From Cryptomeria japonica (lineage: Eukaryota; Streptophyta; Pinopsida; Cupressales; Cupressaceae), in NCBI RefSeq assembly GCF_030272615.1, contig NC_081413.1, positions 23,936,501 through 24,000,500 on the forward strand: DNA of 64,000 nucleotides, given 5' to 3'. The notes under the pieces are model-generated. The model was not told the origin of the DNA. It saw only the letters and a list, made by a program, of their open reading frames with translations, and searched no databases. The position numbers and the translations under genes are program-made. Below, piece by piece: positions 10,454 through 22,293 of this stretch (within the stretch, counting starts at the first letter, position 1; each line of letters opens with the position of its first letter).

Positions 10454-12336
10454 TGTAATGTCCCCTTCTTGTTGATGTCCTTCCAGTAGTCCATTAGCCT
10501 ATTCCTGAGACCCGTAGGCTAGGTGGAATGAAGAATGAGGGTAAAGCATTGATGAGGCGACAACTTACTATTTTTATTAAGTCAGAGGTTGGCTGTTATG
10601 GTGATACTATCCTACTGAGATCTCCATGCTCTGTCACTAGGTGTGAATATCATGCTTTTTGGAGAAGTAGTTCATGACTTACTTTTTTTAGTAAGTGGCA
10701 GTATGGCATTTTGCTATTTTTGGTAGTGGACAGGGTCCTGATCCTGCAGCAGTTCAGTGGTCTTCTTGGCTCAACTTCATCCTGGTTTTGACAATAATCA
10801 ATATGGGAGTCATACGTGATATAATTAAATATTATTTCCTTATCCTAAGGTTTAATATTTAATTAATTTGATTATTTTTACTACTGATTTATTGGCTTTG
10901 GAAATGATGCATAATATCTCTGAAGTGCTAGGCGAATTTTATTTCTAGAAATGGACGCCAAATTTATAATGGAGATATTATTTTATTCACCTCAAATGTT
11001 GCTAAGTCAAAATCGTGGTTTTGTTCTTTTTGGTGTAATTCCTTGACTTATGGTTTGGGCATCATCCTTGGGTCCACGTGATAAAGCAAATGCAAATGAA
11101 GAAGTTGAATTTGGGTGAATTTGTAAGCATTTGCATTTGCTTTTGGGGAGTTTGAAGTTATAAATAAGAGCCTTGGGCTTCCATTTTGGTTATCAAATCA
11201 ATTTCCATCGTTTTGCTGTCGAATTGGTGATTGAAAATCTAAGCTTCAAAGTGTGGCTTCCTAGCTAAGTCTCAGTTTTGTACTTGTAAGATAGTACCTA
11301 GCTGTGTCCATGTATTCCCAGTGCTATTGGTGAGTGAGTTGCAGATTGTGGAGTGTTTTCTTGTTGTTGGTCGCGGGACTACTGCAAGTGTGTTTTGCTC
11401 ATACCTCTTGGCTAGGCAATTCCATCCTTCTGGGTACTGACTCATCCATCCTTTCTACCGTTGGCGATGCATCATGTAAGTTTTTAGCATCTTATTTTGC
11501 GTGTGGATTTTTATATTGTAAATCGAACTTCCCAAGTTAGGCGTTGGATTTAGTGAATGCATTGGGAAGCGTATGCGTGTTCTTTGGGTTTATTTTCATT
11601 GTAGCTGGTATAGCAATTGTTTAGAATATATTTTGGGGGAATTGGCTGATTAATGAGAGAGTTATGATCATTTTAGTGAATCCATAGGCTGCTAGTTTTG
11701 TAATTCCAGCCTGCAGATTTTTTATGTTAGCATAAATTTCATGTTTCTTATTTGGATGTTCAACATTACTCTCTTCTCACATTATCTTGATTATTGTAAG
11801 TTTAAGTAGAAGTACTACTAACCAATTCTGGCTTGTAACTCTCACCCCGCTGAAAAGTGGAAGAGGCTAGCTTGCCGCCTATTTTCAAGTAAACTTTAAT
11901 TCAGTCCTCCCACTACATAAGTGGTCAAGTGATGTTCGATTGTAATCATCCTCCTGCTGCATAAGTAGTTGAGATGAGATTGTTTTGTAATTTCAGTCCT
12001 CCCACTGAAATATCGTGGTTGAGTGATTTGTGCCTTTGTATGTTTCTCTTGGTGAGTTCAACGCCAAGTTTCTTGCATTCCCGCTGGATAAGCGGAAGGG
12101 GCTGGCTTGCCACCCAGTATTCTAATCAACTTCATTTTTAAGTAGAATTGAGATCTAACGATCCCCTATTCACCGTATGCTCTCACCTTCCCACATTGGG
12201 AACTTGGTGATCAGAAAGTGGAAGGGTTGCATTTTCTAGCAAGTTTTTTCTTTATGATTTCTAACCTTAACGAGTTATCTGTTTGTGGATGATTGGTATT
12301 GGCCTTAAAACAAAAAAAAAAAACTAGGATATTACA
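10454..12336 (+). mobile_element. 5' LTR of Ty3/gypsy chromovirus
   Basis: It runs from TGTAATGTCCCC to AGGATATTACA and is matched by 16996-18926. A TATAAATA box lies at 11159-11166, the likely promoter for element RNA, and is conserved in the other LTR at 17725-17732. The left flank GAACT (10449-10453) equals the right flank after 18926, a perfect 5-bp target duplication. An internal adenine run lies near 12311-12323. Confidence 0.95.
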
Positions 12337-12337
12337 G

Positions 12338-12350
12338 TGGTATCAGAGCT
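12338..12350 (+). promoter_or_regulatory. Primer binding site (tRNA-iMet type)
   Basis: TGGTATCAGAGCTGG begins two bases after the 5' LTR, complementary to the 3' end of initiator-methionine tRNA. Confidence 0.92.
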
Positions 12351-12377
12351 GGTTTTCATGCTAGCCTATGAGTTTCA

Positions 12378-13680
12378 ATGGGTTCAGAAGTTTCCATGAG
12401 TGACAAAGACGTCAGATACTACAACCGAGAACAAAAGAGACAACAATTTCAGATCCCGATAGTGCTGGAAGAGGACACATTTTCAGAAGTACCGAGGAAC
12501 AAAGGGAAGGATTTAGATTCTTTAGAGTTAGTTGTTTCAATGGCAAACAAGACTACAAAACATAATGAGGCACCTGATAAGAAGGTTGCGAGACAATTCA
12601 ATGCCATGATGGACATGATGGCTCTACTACTAGCCAAACTTAACTAGAACATTGTTGGGACCCCTAACCAACCCAACAATGGATAGGAAACCAATACTTC
12701 TAATGCTCCTGTAGGTAATGTAAATGGGAGTAACAACAAGAGCAACAATGGAGGTTCATCCCCAAGACCTTTACATCTGGTATTTCTGCCAAGAGAAGTA
12801 CAACAAGTTGAAACATAAACACCTATAGTTGATAAAATAAGAAATAACTACATGAAGTATGCTTCTCTTCCTGGTGAGATCTAAGATATCCTAACTCTAG
12901 ATCAATTTATGAATCAGAAAATGAAGAGAGGAAGGAGGAATGACTATAAGTTTTCTACCCCAAGAGATTATCAGCAGGCTCTTAGAAGAGTGACCTTAGC
13001 ACACTTTGATGGAAGCACTAACAACACAACTAGAGCATGGGTGCAGAAGTTGGACAATTACTTGTCCTTGAGGCCTATTTCGGAAAAAGATGCCATCAAG
13101 TTTTCTACCTTGCACTTGGATGGAGTGGCCCACGAATGGGGGTACCATGGGTTGGTCACCCTTGGTCATAACTTGATCACCACCTATGCTGATTTCACCA
13201 ACAAGATAATTGAGAGATTCAACACCAAGGATCCAAAGGTGAAATTTAGAGAACTTGCACAACTCAAGCAGCAAGGTTCATTGGATACTTACGTAACTGA
13301 ATTCCAAAATTTGTTAGTTATGGTAAGTAGCATCTCTGAGAAGCGGTTAGTTGTCCTTTTCACTGAAGGACTTGAGGAACCTTTGAAAGGTTGGGTTAAA
13401 GCATTTGATCTGCCCACCTTGGCATAAGCTATTAAGAAATCTTGAAGCATGGAGTTGGCTGCCCCAAGGAATAAAATTTAGTCCAAGGCTTTTCCTTTCA
13501 GAAAGGATAAGAAGAAGTTCACAAATCAGACCAAGAGGTTCCCTCTGCATATGGATGATGAGCTCCGTCAAGAGCTTCGAAGGAAGAATCTTTGTTATTC
13601 TTTCAAAGAACCTTGGGCCCTAGGACATAAGTGCCATGGAAAGGGAAATTTGTATCAGATAGAGTGCTATCCAGTGGATG
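12378..13680 (+). pseudogene. gypsy gag, decayed
   Basis: One frame (frame 3) starts MGSEVSMSDKD and runs through the whole gag with in-frame stops near 12645, 12684, 12818, 12882 and 13426. The retrotransposon Gag core is at 12960-13430: RRVTLAHFDGST, AWVQKLDNYL, LHLDGVAHEW, IIERFNTKDP, YVTEFQNLL. A degenerate zinc knuckle follows (LCYSFKEPWALGHKCHGKG): the first C-x2-C has lost its second Cys, while the His and last Cys remain. Gag would build the particle. Stops and the damaged knuckle show it cannot be made. Confidence 0.9.
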
Positions 13681-13779
13681 GATCAGATTCTGAAATTTCA
13701 GAACAACAAACTGAAGTTGAGGGCAACGAGTATGAAGAGGCTCCTAAAGGGCCTAAATTTGGGTTAGAAGATAGAGGAG

Positions 13780-14110
13780 TGGTTGCTCAACTATCGATCA
13801 TTCAAAAAAATAAGTTCTTTAGAGTTCACGGTGTGATTGGAGAGCATCATGTTATTTCTCTCATTAACACAGGAGTGACACACAACTTCATTGATGAAAT
13901 GATTGTTTCTAAGAGGATACTAGTGGCAGAGGAAGTTGAGGGCTTCTAAGTCATGGTAGCAAATGGCTCCAATATATCGTGCAACCGGATGATTTGCAAC
14001 ATGTCTCTGAAGTTGAGAAATCATGAAATCAGGGATGATTTCTTTGTGGTTAGCATTGGTGGGAGTGACAATGTAGTCTTTGGGATTCAATGGCTGAGAT
14101 CTCTTGGTTA
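13780..14110 (+). pseudogene. gypsy aspartic protease, catalytic Asp lost
   Basis: In the same frame as gag, the segment around LINTGVTHNFIDE occupies the place of the usual D-S/T-G-A-T-HNFI active site. Here the catalytic Asp is Asn, so the enzyme could not work even without the stops. Further along, GGSDNVVFGIQWLRSLG matches the conserved end of the retroviral-type protease domain, ending in a TAG near 14110 where Trp or a similar residue is expected. Confidence 0.8.
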
Positions 14111-14129
14111 GATCACACTAAACTTGCAA

Positions 14130-15910
14130 ACCATGGAGCTGAAATTCATATCTGAAGGGAAGAAGGTAGTATTGAGAGGAATATCGCATGGTGGACTTAA
14201 AGTTGTATCATTGAAAATGGTGGAAAGGCTGATCCACCATAATCAGGTGGATTGGGTAGGGAAGGTTTTTAGAATGCCTTCAAATCCATTGGTAGACAAG
14301 GGCAGCTATTCCACAGACATTCAAACAATGGTCACGAATAGAAGTAAGGTCATGGTCATGCCCTTAGAACCACAAAAAGAAAATCAAAATTATCCTGAAG
14401 ACATTCAAGCCTTGATAACTAAGAGAAGTAAGGTGTTTGAAAACCCACCTCCTGGAAGACCCCCTAAGAGAGGTGTCGAACACATCATTGAGATTCAAGA
14501 AGGAGCTAAGCCAGTTATGACTACCCCTTACCGATATCTTAAGAAGCATAATGATAAGATTGAGAAAGAAATCCAGGAATTGCTTGACATGGGTTACATA
14601 CGGCCTAGCAAAATCCCCTTTGCTTCAGTTGTTGTTTTGGTGAGAAAGAAGGATGGGGCCATGTGCATGTGCATGGATTACAGAGCCCTGAATCAGAAAA
14701 CTATCAAGAATCGGTATCCTATCCTGAGGATTGATGAGCTCATTGATGAGCTACATGGTACAGTGTTCTTCTCTAAGATTGACCCCAGGTTGGGGTATCA
14801 TCAAATTAGAATGGGAGCTTCAGATGTGGAGAAGACCGCTTCAGATGCCACTTTGGGCATTTTGAGTTCCTGGTCATGCCCTTTGGCTTGACTAGTGCAC
14901 ACACTACTTTTTAGTCATGTATGAAAAAAATATTCCAAGAACAGCTAAGGAAGTTTGTTTTGATATTCTTTGATGACATACTCATATTCAACAAATGTTG
15001 GAAGGAGCATTTACAACACTTGGATGAGGTGCTAAGCATACTAGAATCTGAATCCCTATTTTCCAAGGAGTCCAAATGTGAGTTTGGAATGGAAGAGTTT
15101 CTCTACCTTTGTCACATTATCAACACAGGTGGTGTGAAGGTGGACCCTAAAAATACTAGAGCCATCATTGATTGGCCTCCTCTTGAAAACATAACACATT
15201 TGAAGGGATTTTTGGGTTTGTGTGGGTTTTATTGGAGGTTTGTGAAGGGATATTCTTAGTTGGCTTCCCCCCTCATAGATCTTACAAAGAAAGGAGCTTT
15301 TGAATGGTTCGATAAGGCACAAACAATGTTTGAGTGGTTCAAGGGGATCATGAGTTCCTGCCCTGTTCTGGCTTTGCTTGATTTCACCAAACCTTTTGAA
15401 TTATAGTGTGATGCATCTGGAGAAGGTGTTGGTGCAGTCCTCATGTAGGATAAGCATCATATAGTCTTCGAGAGTAGGAAGTTGAGAGGACCTGAAAGGC
15501 TATATTCAATTTATGATAAGGAAATGCTTTCCATAATGCATGCCCTTGCGAGGTTCAGGCAGTATCTTGTGGGGAGTAAATTCATTGTTAAGACTGACCA
15601 TAATAGTCTTAAACACTTCATGCATCAGAAAGATTTGAATGAAAGACAACAGAAGTGGGTGAGTAAGTTGTAGACTTACAATTTTGATATTGAGTATGTT
15701 AAGGGGAAAAACAATGTTGTGGCTGATGCCTTATCCAGAAGGCCCCATTTAACCTCACTATGCGAGCTTATTGTTGATTGGAGGGAGTTGTCACTTGCTA
15801 ATTATGTCAAAAATCAGTTTGCAACTAGCATTATAGAAGGTACTTTTCATGATGAAAGGTGCAAATTGGTTGAGGGGTTGATATATACAAATGAAGGGTC
15901 TTCATAGTGG
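14130..15910 (+). pseudogene. gypsy reverse transcriptase and RNase H, decayed
   Basis: RT motifs in order: RGVEHIIEIQEGAKPV, PFASVVVLVRKKDG, MDYRALNQKTIKNRYP, FSKIDPRLGYHQIRM; then a frameshift near 14845 into frame 2, VMPFGLTSAHTTF, the catalytic FFDDILIF near 14965, and GGVKVDPKNTRAIIDWP. RNase H has CDASGEGVGAVL, YSIYDKEMLSIMHAL, TDHNSLKHFM and the tail VKGKNNVVADALSRRP. Frame-2 stops at 15257, 15404, 15446 and 15671 are all TAG, several at places where Gln is usual in relatives. The domain order is typical of Ty3/gypsy pol. Confidence 0.93.
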
Positions 15911-16984
15911 CTGAATCTAAGCTAAAAGAGAATATTTTGCAGAATTTCCATGACATCCCCCTCGCTGGTCACCAAGGTTACTTCAAAACATACAAGCAGA
16001 TCCGAGAGAGATTCTCTTGGAAAGGACTTAAAAATGATGTCTTGAAGTACATTAAGGAGTCTCACACATGTTAGAGAAATAAAGATGAGCACACTCTGCC
16101 AGTTGGTTTGTTACATACCTTGCCTATTCCCAGTAACAAATGGGAAAGTATTTCCATGGACTTCATCAATGGGTTGCCACGGGCTCAAGGGAAGGACAAT
16201 ATCTATGTGGTAACAAACTAATGGGCAGACCGAGATAGTGAATAAATTGTTGGAAGGATATCTAAGGAACTATGTCTCGAAGTAGCAAAATACATGGGTG
16301 AGATGGCTTCACCTAGGAGAGTATTTCTACAACTCCTATCAGATGTCCATCCAAATGTCACCATTCATGGCATTATATGGTTATGAAGCTCCTAGCTTCA
16401 CGGACTTGGTATTTGGTGATAGTGGGACCCCTCAAGCAAAGGATATGATGCAACAAAGTCAAGATATTTTGAGGGTTTTGAGGGACAATCTCCAACATGC
16501 ACAGAATTAGCAGAAGCTATATGATGATCAATAGCGAATTGAGCGCACCTTTGAGGTGGGTGACATGGTTTATTTGAGGTTCCAACCTTACAAGCAGTCT
16601 ACTCTCAAGAAGAGTGGAGTTGAGGAATTGAAGCCACGATTCTATGGGCCTTTCAGAGTCAACAAGAGGATTGGAGAAGTGGTGTATGAGTTGGAATTAT
16701 CGACAAGCAGCATAATCCATAATGTATTTCATGTATCTCACCTTAAGAAGGCTCTGGGACATAATGTTGTTGCTCCAGCTAAGTTACCTCCACTTGATGA
16801 GAAGGGAGAGTTGGTTTTGGTTCCTAAACCTATCCTTGATTTCAGGGAACAATCTTTGAGGAGAAGAGTGATCAGGGAATACTTGAACAAATGGAAAAAT
16901 TTACCAGCAGAGGATGCTACATGGGAAAATGAGGAGATTTTACTGCATCTCACCATACAGTTGCTTGAGGACAAGAAATTTTAG
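15911..16984 (+). pseudogene. gypsy integrase with internal deletion, plus chromodomain
   Basis: After another shift, NFHDIPLAGHQGYFKTYKQI starts the HHCC region; its Cys pair is damaged (KESHTC then TAG). The core opens with SMDFINGLP, holding the first catalytic Asp, and reads to NIYVVTN. The next recognisable motif is [17 protein letters not shown], so the part holding the second catalytic Asp is missing. MSPFMALYGYEAP, the GPFRV-type motif (FYGPFRVNKRIG) and VFHVSHLKKALG follow. The C-terminus, from LDFREQSLRRRVI through YLNKWKNLPAEDATWENEE, is chromodomain-like and marks a chromovirus, whose chromodomain targets insertion to particular chromatin. It ends at TAG 16982-16984. Confidence 0.92.
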
Positions 16985-16995
16985 GGAGGGCGGAC
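16985..16995 (+). promoter_or_regulatory. Polypurine tract
   Basis: GGGAGGGCGGAC lies between the pol stop and the 3' LTR, the usual plus-strand priming site in chromoviruses. Confidence 0.85.
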
Positions 16996-18926
16996 TGTAA
17001 TGTCCCCTTTGTGTTGATGTCCAATGTCCCCTTTGTGTTGATGTCCTTCCAGTGGTCCATTAGCCTATTCCTAAGACCTGTACGCTAGGTGGAATGAAGA
17101 ATGAGGGTTAAGCATTGATGAGGGGAGAACTTACTATTTTTAGTAAGTTAGGGGTTGGCTGTTTTGGTGATACTGTCCTACTGAGCTCTCCATGATCTAT
17201 CACTGGGTGAAAAGATCATGCTTTTTGGAGTAGTAGTTCATGAATTACTATTTTTAGTAAGTGGCAGTATGACATTTTTCTATTTTTGGTAGTGGACAAG
17301 GTCCTGATCCTGCAGTAGCTCTATGGTCTTCCTGGCTCAGCTTCATCCTGGTTTTGACAATAATCAGTATGGGAGTCATAAGTGATATAATTAAATATTA
17401 TTTCCTTATCCTAAGGTTTAATATTTAATTAATTTGATTATTTTTACTACTGATTTATTGGCTTTGGAAATGGCACATAATATCTCCTAAGTACTAAGCA
17501 AATTTTATGTCTAGAAATGGATGCAAAATTTATAATGGAGATATTATTTTATTCACCTCAAATGTTACTAAGTCAAAATCGTGGTTTTGTGCTTTTTGGC
17601 ATAATTCCTTGACTTATGGTTTGGGTGACATCCTTGGGTCCGCGTGATAAAGAAAATGCAAATGAAGAAATTGAATTTGGGCGAATTTGTAAGCATTTGT
17701 ATTTGGTTTTGGGGAGTTAGAAGTTATAAATAAGAACCTTGGGCTCCCATTTTGGTTATCAAATGAATTTCCATCATTATGTTGCCAAATTGGCAACTGA
17801 AAATCTAAGCTTCGAAGTGTGGCTTCTTAGATAAGTCTCAGTTTTGTACTTGCAAGATAGTACCTAGCTGTGTCCATGTATTCCCCGTGCTATTGGTGAG
17901 TGAGTTGAAGATTGTGGAGTGTTTTGTGGTTGTTGGTCATGAGACTGCTGAAAGTGTGTTTTGCTCATACCTCTTGGCCAGGCGATTCCATCCTTGTGGG
18001 TACTAGCTCATCCATCCTTCCTACCACTGACAATGTATCATGTAAGTTTTTAGCATCTTATTTTGAGTGTGGATTTTTATATTGTAAATTGAACTTCCCA
18101 GGTTAGGCATTGGATTTAGTGAATACATCGAGAAGCATGCAAAAATAAATATGGGTGTTTCGATGGATTTCTTTGGGTTTATTTTCATTGTAGCTGGTAT
18201 AGCAATTGTTTAGAACAAATTTTGGGTGAATTGGGTGAGTAATGAGAGAGTTATGAGCGTTTTAGTGAATCCATAGGTTGCTAGTTTTGTAATTCTAGAC
18301 TGCAGATTCTTGATGTTAGCAGAAATTTCATGTTTCTTATTTGGATGTGCAGCATTACTCCCTTCTCACATTATCTTGATTATTGTGAGGTTAAGTAGTA
18401 GTACTACTAACCAATTCTGGCTTGTAACTCTCACCCCACTAAAAAGTGGAAGAGGCTAGCTTGCCGCCTATTTTCAAGTAAACTGTAATCCAGTCCTCCC
18501 ATTGCATAAGTGGTCGAGTGATGTCTGATTGTAATGGTCCTCCCATTGCATAAGTAGTTGAGTTGAGATTGTTTTATAATTTCAGTCCTCTTAATGAAAT
18601 ATCACGGTTGAGTGATGATTGCCTTTGTATGTATCTTTTGGCTGGTTCACCACCAAGTTTCTTGCATTCTCGCTGGATAAGCAGAAGGGGCTGGCTTGTC
18701 GCCCAGTATTGTAATCCACTTCATTTTTTAGCTGAATTGAGATCTAACGATCCCCTATTCACCATATTCTCTCACCTTCCCACATTGGGCACTTGGTGAT
18801 CAGAAAGTGGAAGGGTTGCATTTTCCAGCAAGTTTTCAATTTATGCTTTCTAACCTTAATGGGTTATCTATTTGTGGATGATTGTTATTGGCCTAAAAGC
18901 AAAAAAAAAATAAGTGGGATATTACA
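16996..18926 (+). mobile_element. 3' LTR of Ty3/gypsy chromovirus
   Basis: It matches 10454-12336 along its length, about 90% by eye. Near its start a 24-bp unit (AATGTCCCCTTTGTGTTGAT plus GTCC) is tandemly duplicated at 16999-17046. It ends GGGATATTACA and is followed by GAACT, the right copy of the target duplication. The TATAAATA box is at 17725-17732. Confidence 0.95.
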
Positions 18927-18931
18927 GAACT

Positions 18932-19360
18932 TCAGAAGAGTTCAGATAGTTAACTTGTGAGTCTCATCTCACCGTGGTTTTTCCCATTTAGGTTTCCACG
19001 TCAAAAATATTGTGTCGAGTGGTAAATTTTTTTGTGGTTATGTTTTCTATGGTGAAATTGCTTAACTGCTTAATCCACTTTGATAAGTTATGTTAACCAG
19101 TAGAAATCTAAAATGAGGTTTTACTTATGTCAGTAAAGTATTTGGATGTTTGCGAGGTTCAAGTTGTTTACTGTTAGTCTGCTATAACAGTCAATCGGTT
19201 AAACTTGACAGTGATATTGCATTTGTAGTTTAGTGGTTTAACTTGTTAGTTTAGAGTTTACTTTGAAAGGTTGAATCTGAGATTGGTGAAAGTTATTATT
19301 AGTTTTCTATCTACTGATTCACCCCCCCTCTAAGTAGTTGACCAGATCCTTATTCTTTCA
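18932..19360 (+). mobile_element. Outer LTR, segment 3 (3' end)
   Basis: Resumes the outer LTR after the gypsy element. It contains CACCGTGGTTTTTCCC and TTTCCACGTCAAAAATA, then CTGATTCACCCCCCCTCTAA near the end, the same order of motifs as in the 3' part of the copia LTR at 9500-9760. No primer site follows; the sequence passes into the pyrimidine tract, consistent with a solo LTR. Pieces 1 to 3 sum to about 1.4 kb. Confidence 0.65.
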
Positions 19361-19365
19361 TAATA

Positions 19366-19590
19366 CCATCATATGTCCCTTCTCCATCTCTTTATCTATG
19401 TACATCTCCCTTGATCCTTCCCACCCCCCTCTGTCTTCCCACATCTCCCTCTATCACTCCCACGCCACCTTTCTCTCTACCTACCCCTCTCCTTCCCTTC
19501 TTCCCTCACTACAAACTATCTCCCTTCTACCTCTTTCTCTCTACCCACCTCTTTCTTTCTCCCACCATCTTTCTATCTTTCTCTCCCCCC
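19366..19590. repeat. Pyrimidine-rich low-complexity tract, right part
   Basis: CTCCC/TTCCC-rich tract that continues the one at 1988-2735. It begins directly after the outer LTR. Open frames through it encode only P/L/S-rich sequence. Confidence 0.8.
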
Positions 19591-21641
19591 TTAATGAAGT
19601 TCTCAAAATAGGTCTTAATGCACTCACATTATAATGTGAGTGTATTATGGTTTGGTAGTGACCAATCCTATACTCGATCATTATTAAGATATAATGTAAT
19701 TGCATTATAACAATAGCACATTATAACATGCTTGCATTATGTTCTCCATGGGACCAAAAAGAGGGCTGACCACTTTTTTGGTCCCCCATCTTTCTGCACT
19801 TACCCAATTTATGAAATATCATTATATTGCCAAAATTGATCGAAGAATAATATTACTATTGAAGACTCCTACTAATGAGCTTGATGTTGTTATTATATTG
19901 TAGTTCTGTGATTTGAAATTACTAATAATACAAAATGAGCATATATATTTTTGGAGTGTAAGGATTTTCTCCTGAATAATGATTTTCCACATAACTTATG
20001 TGTTATGGTTCATCTATTTATATATTTATGGTTTGAATATGCATATGGACATACAACTATAGTGGGTTTTCTAAAATTTTACAACTACTTCTCTACTTAG
20101 ATTGGTGTAGGAAGAATCTTTCATTCATTCAAGTTCCCATCAATACACATGGCGAATAAAGATAAAGAGTAAATCTTAAGTTGTACTCAAATTCACTTGC
20201 TTTGAGGATTGATAATTAATGGCCTTTTTCTATGTTTAACCTTAGAATCAAAATAATCAATTAATTTACTCTAGGTCAAATTGGCATTATGTGGGATTGA
20301 CCCCACTTTCCACATAATTGATCTAGGACTTACAAAAGACATCTTGTGAATTGTAAAAGTCCACAACCAAACTTATTCTAATATTTGTGCTTTGTTGATT
20401 GTCAAGCACTTGATGCATATGCAAGTACCTTGAAAAAAAATTCAAATCTCAAGGGTTATGTTCTCCTAGGTCAACCCCCTTGATTAGAACAAATTTATGG
20501 CCTTGAAAATGATTGAAAACAACAATTTTTTGTTCCTAATATCCTTGAATGATTTGATCTAGATAATTAGGTTCCTTTAGTGCTCTTAAGAAAAGGTTTC
20601 TTCCCTTATAATTTTGATGTGCATTGAATGCCTTTAACTACTAAAACATAATGTGTAATCACAATTATACCCACTAAGTTAGCTGACAATGGTGAGTGGA
20701 ATAGGTGGGAATTGGTTAATCCAAGTGGTGTAGGATTGATCTTGCATCTTGTGGAAATGACCAAAGTCAAAAAAATGTTAATATCAAGAGAAGTAAGGAA
20801 TGCATAGGAATGGGCATGAGGATAGGTCTATTAATGGTTAAAATATATGTATAGATAAGGAAAAAATATGATTAAATGTATAAAAGTAAATGTAAATGAA
20901 GAAAGGTGACAAATCAAAGAATAAACCCCTTTACATAAGAATATGTGATATATAAATATATAATTATACTAAACCATTTTATAAAAATAGACCCAAATTT
21001 AATGAAGTTGACATAAATATATAAATTTCACTATTACAAGAATAGACATTAGTATAATATGCATTAAGTATCATTACCAACTAAATCATTTTTAATCATT
21101 TCATATTGTGATTATTCACCAATACCCATAAATAAATTAATAAATCATGAAAAATATTTTACAAATGTATAATTAAAAATATTTTTAAAAAACTTCATAA
21201 TAATAAAATATGAAAAAATAAAATATAAAATGTCAATTGGTCTTTGAATTATACATAGAGTTGAATAGTTAGAATGAATGAGTCCATGAGAAATAAATCT
21301 TGTTAAATGCAAGACCTTAATACTATAAAAGATTAGGATCGTACTCCCTATCTATCCTTGATTTTTAGCCGAAAATATTTCAGTTTAAAACTCTAAAAAT
21401 TACTTTCTAAAAACAACCTTCTAACCCCACTCTAACCTTTGTCAACCTTATTAGAAATCTTAAAAATCTATGCCACCTGAAAAAATAACCCTAAAAAATC
21501 TATTCTCGGTCAGATATGGAGACAAAAGCATTTTGATTATTGTAACTGGAATCTTCTTTGATTTTAAAGCTTACTGCCATGAATAAAAAAAGCAAGCATT
21601 ATTTTATCTCATCTATGCTAATAATAATAATCTTTTTAATG
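19399..21641. repeat. ~2.9 kb tandem duplication, copy 1
   Basis: It starts at the pyrimidine tract (GTACATCTCCCTTGATCC), passes the perfect 22-bp palindrome at 19621-19642, and continues through spacers such as CTCTTAAGAAAAGG near 20581 and AAATGTATAATTAAAA near 21165, to AAGCAAGCATTATTTTATC near 21588. The same order returns from 22294. About 400 bp (21180-21587) is present here but absent from copy 2. No coding function is apparent. Confidence 0.75.
19621..19642. repeat. Perfect 22-bp palindrome
   Basis: CACTCACATTA followed by its exact reverse complement, with no loop. A decayed version lies at about 22515-22533 in the second tandem copy. Confidence 0.9.
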
Positions 21642-21644
21642 AAT

Positions 21645-22293
21645 TAATGCTCTTAAGAAAAGGTTTCTTCCATATTAATTTTGGCGTGCATTGAATGCCT
21701 TTAACTACTAAAACATAATGTCTAATCACACATATACACACTAAGTTAGCTCATAGTGGTGAGTTGAATAGGTGGGTGTTGGTTGACACAAATTTGAATT
21801 TTTTTGGTTAGTCCTGTTAGAGTTATCTTGTATTAGCTAATAGTTATTTATTTAATTATTAGTCTATTAAACTCTACGCTTAAGCTAAACTTAGGCATTT
21901 AACAAATATTGTAGGTATTCTAATTATTAAATACACATTATCCCTTTAGGGTTTCTTTAGGGTTGCACATCTTTAGGGTTGCTATTATCCTTTTATAAGG
22001 ATTATATTGTACTTGTTCATTCAATTGATTCCCTTTCTGAATGATAATCTTCTTCTTCAGAGCATTTATGCTTTTTTTCTTTATGTGCCTCCATTCTTCT
22101 CTTGTGACAGGTATTTGCATGCATATGTTCTTGGGATCTCTGAAGTTGTATTTCCTCAACTTCTTCTAGTCCAAGTGGTGTGGGATTGTTCTTGCATCTT
22201 GTAAAAATGACCAAAGACAAACAAATGTTAATACCAAGACAAGTAAGGAATGCATAGGAGTGGGCATAATGATAGATCTATTAATGGTATATA
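21645..22293. repeat. Partial third copy of the tandem unit
   Basis: AATGCTCTTAAGAAAAGGTT to TCTATTAATGG repeats the segment 20574-20840 and 23455-23740. It is split at 21815 by an LTR-like insertion and joined at its right end straight to the pyrimidine tract of copy 2, which marks the duplication junction. Confidence 0.7.
21815..22167 (+). mobile_element. Short LTR-like insertion (353 bp)
   Basis: TGTTAGAGTTATCTTG starts the insertion inside a repeat whose other copies read straight through (GGTTAATCCAAGTGG near 23617). AGTCC flanks it on both sides (21810-21814 and 22168-22172), a 5-bp target duplication. Inside are TTTATAAGG near 21993, TTGTACTTGTTCATTCAATT and TTCTTCTTCAG, typical of the promoter and R region of small copia LTRs. 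The right end is CTTCTTCT rather than CA, so the end is mutated or the element is not a standard solo LTR. Confidence 0.6.

Noticed and set aside
17614-17796. 60-codon minus-strand open frame
   Set aside because: It lies inside the gypsy 3' LTR and is not kept in the matching part of the 5' LTR.
22007-22220. Short open frames on both strands
   Set aside because: They overlap each other and fall inside the 353-bp LTR-like insertion.
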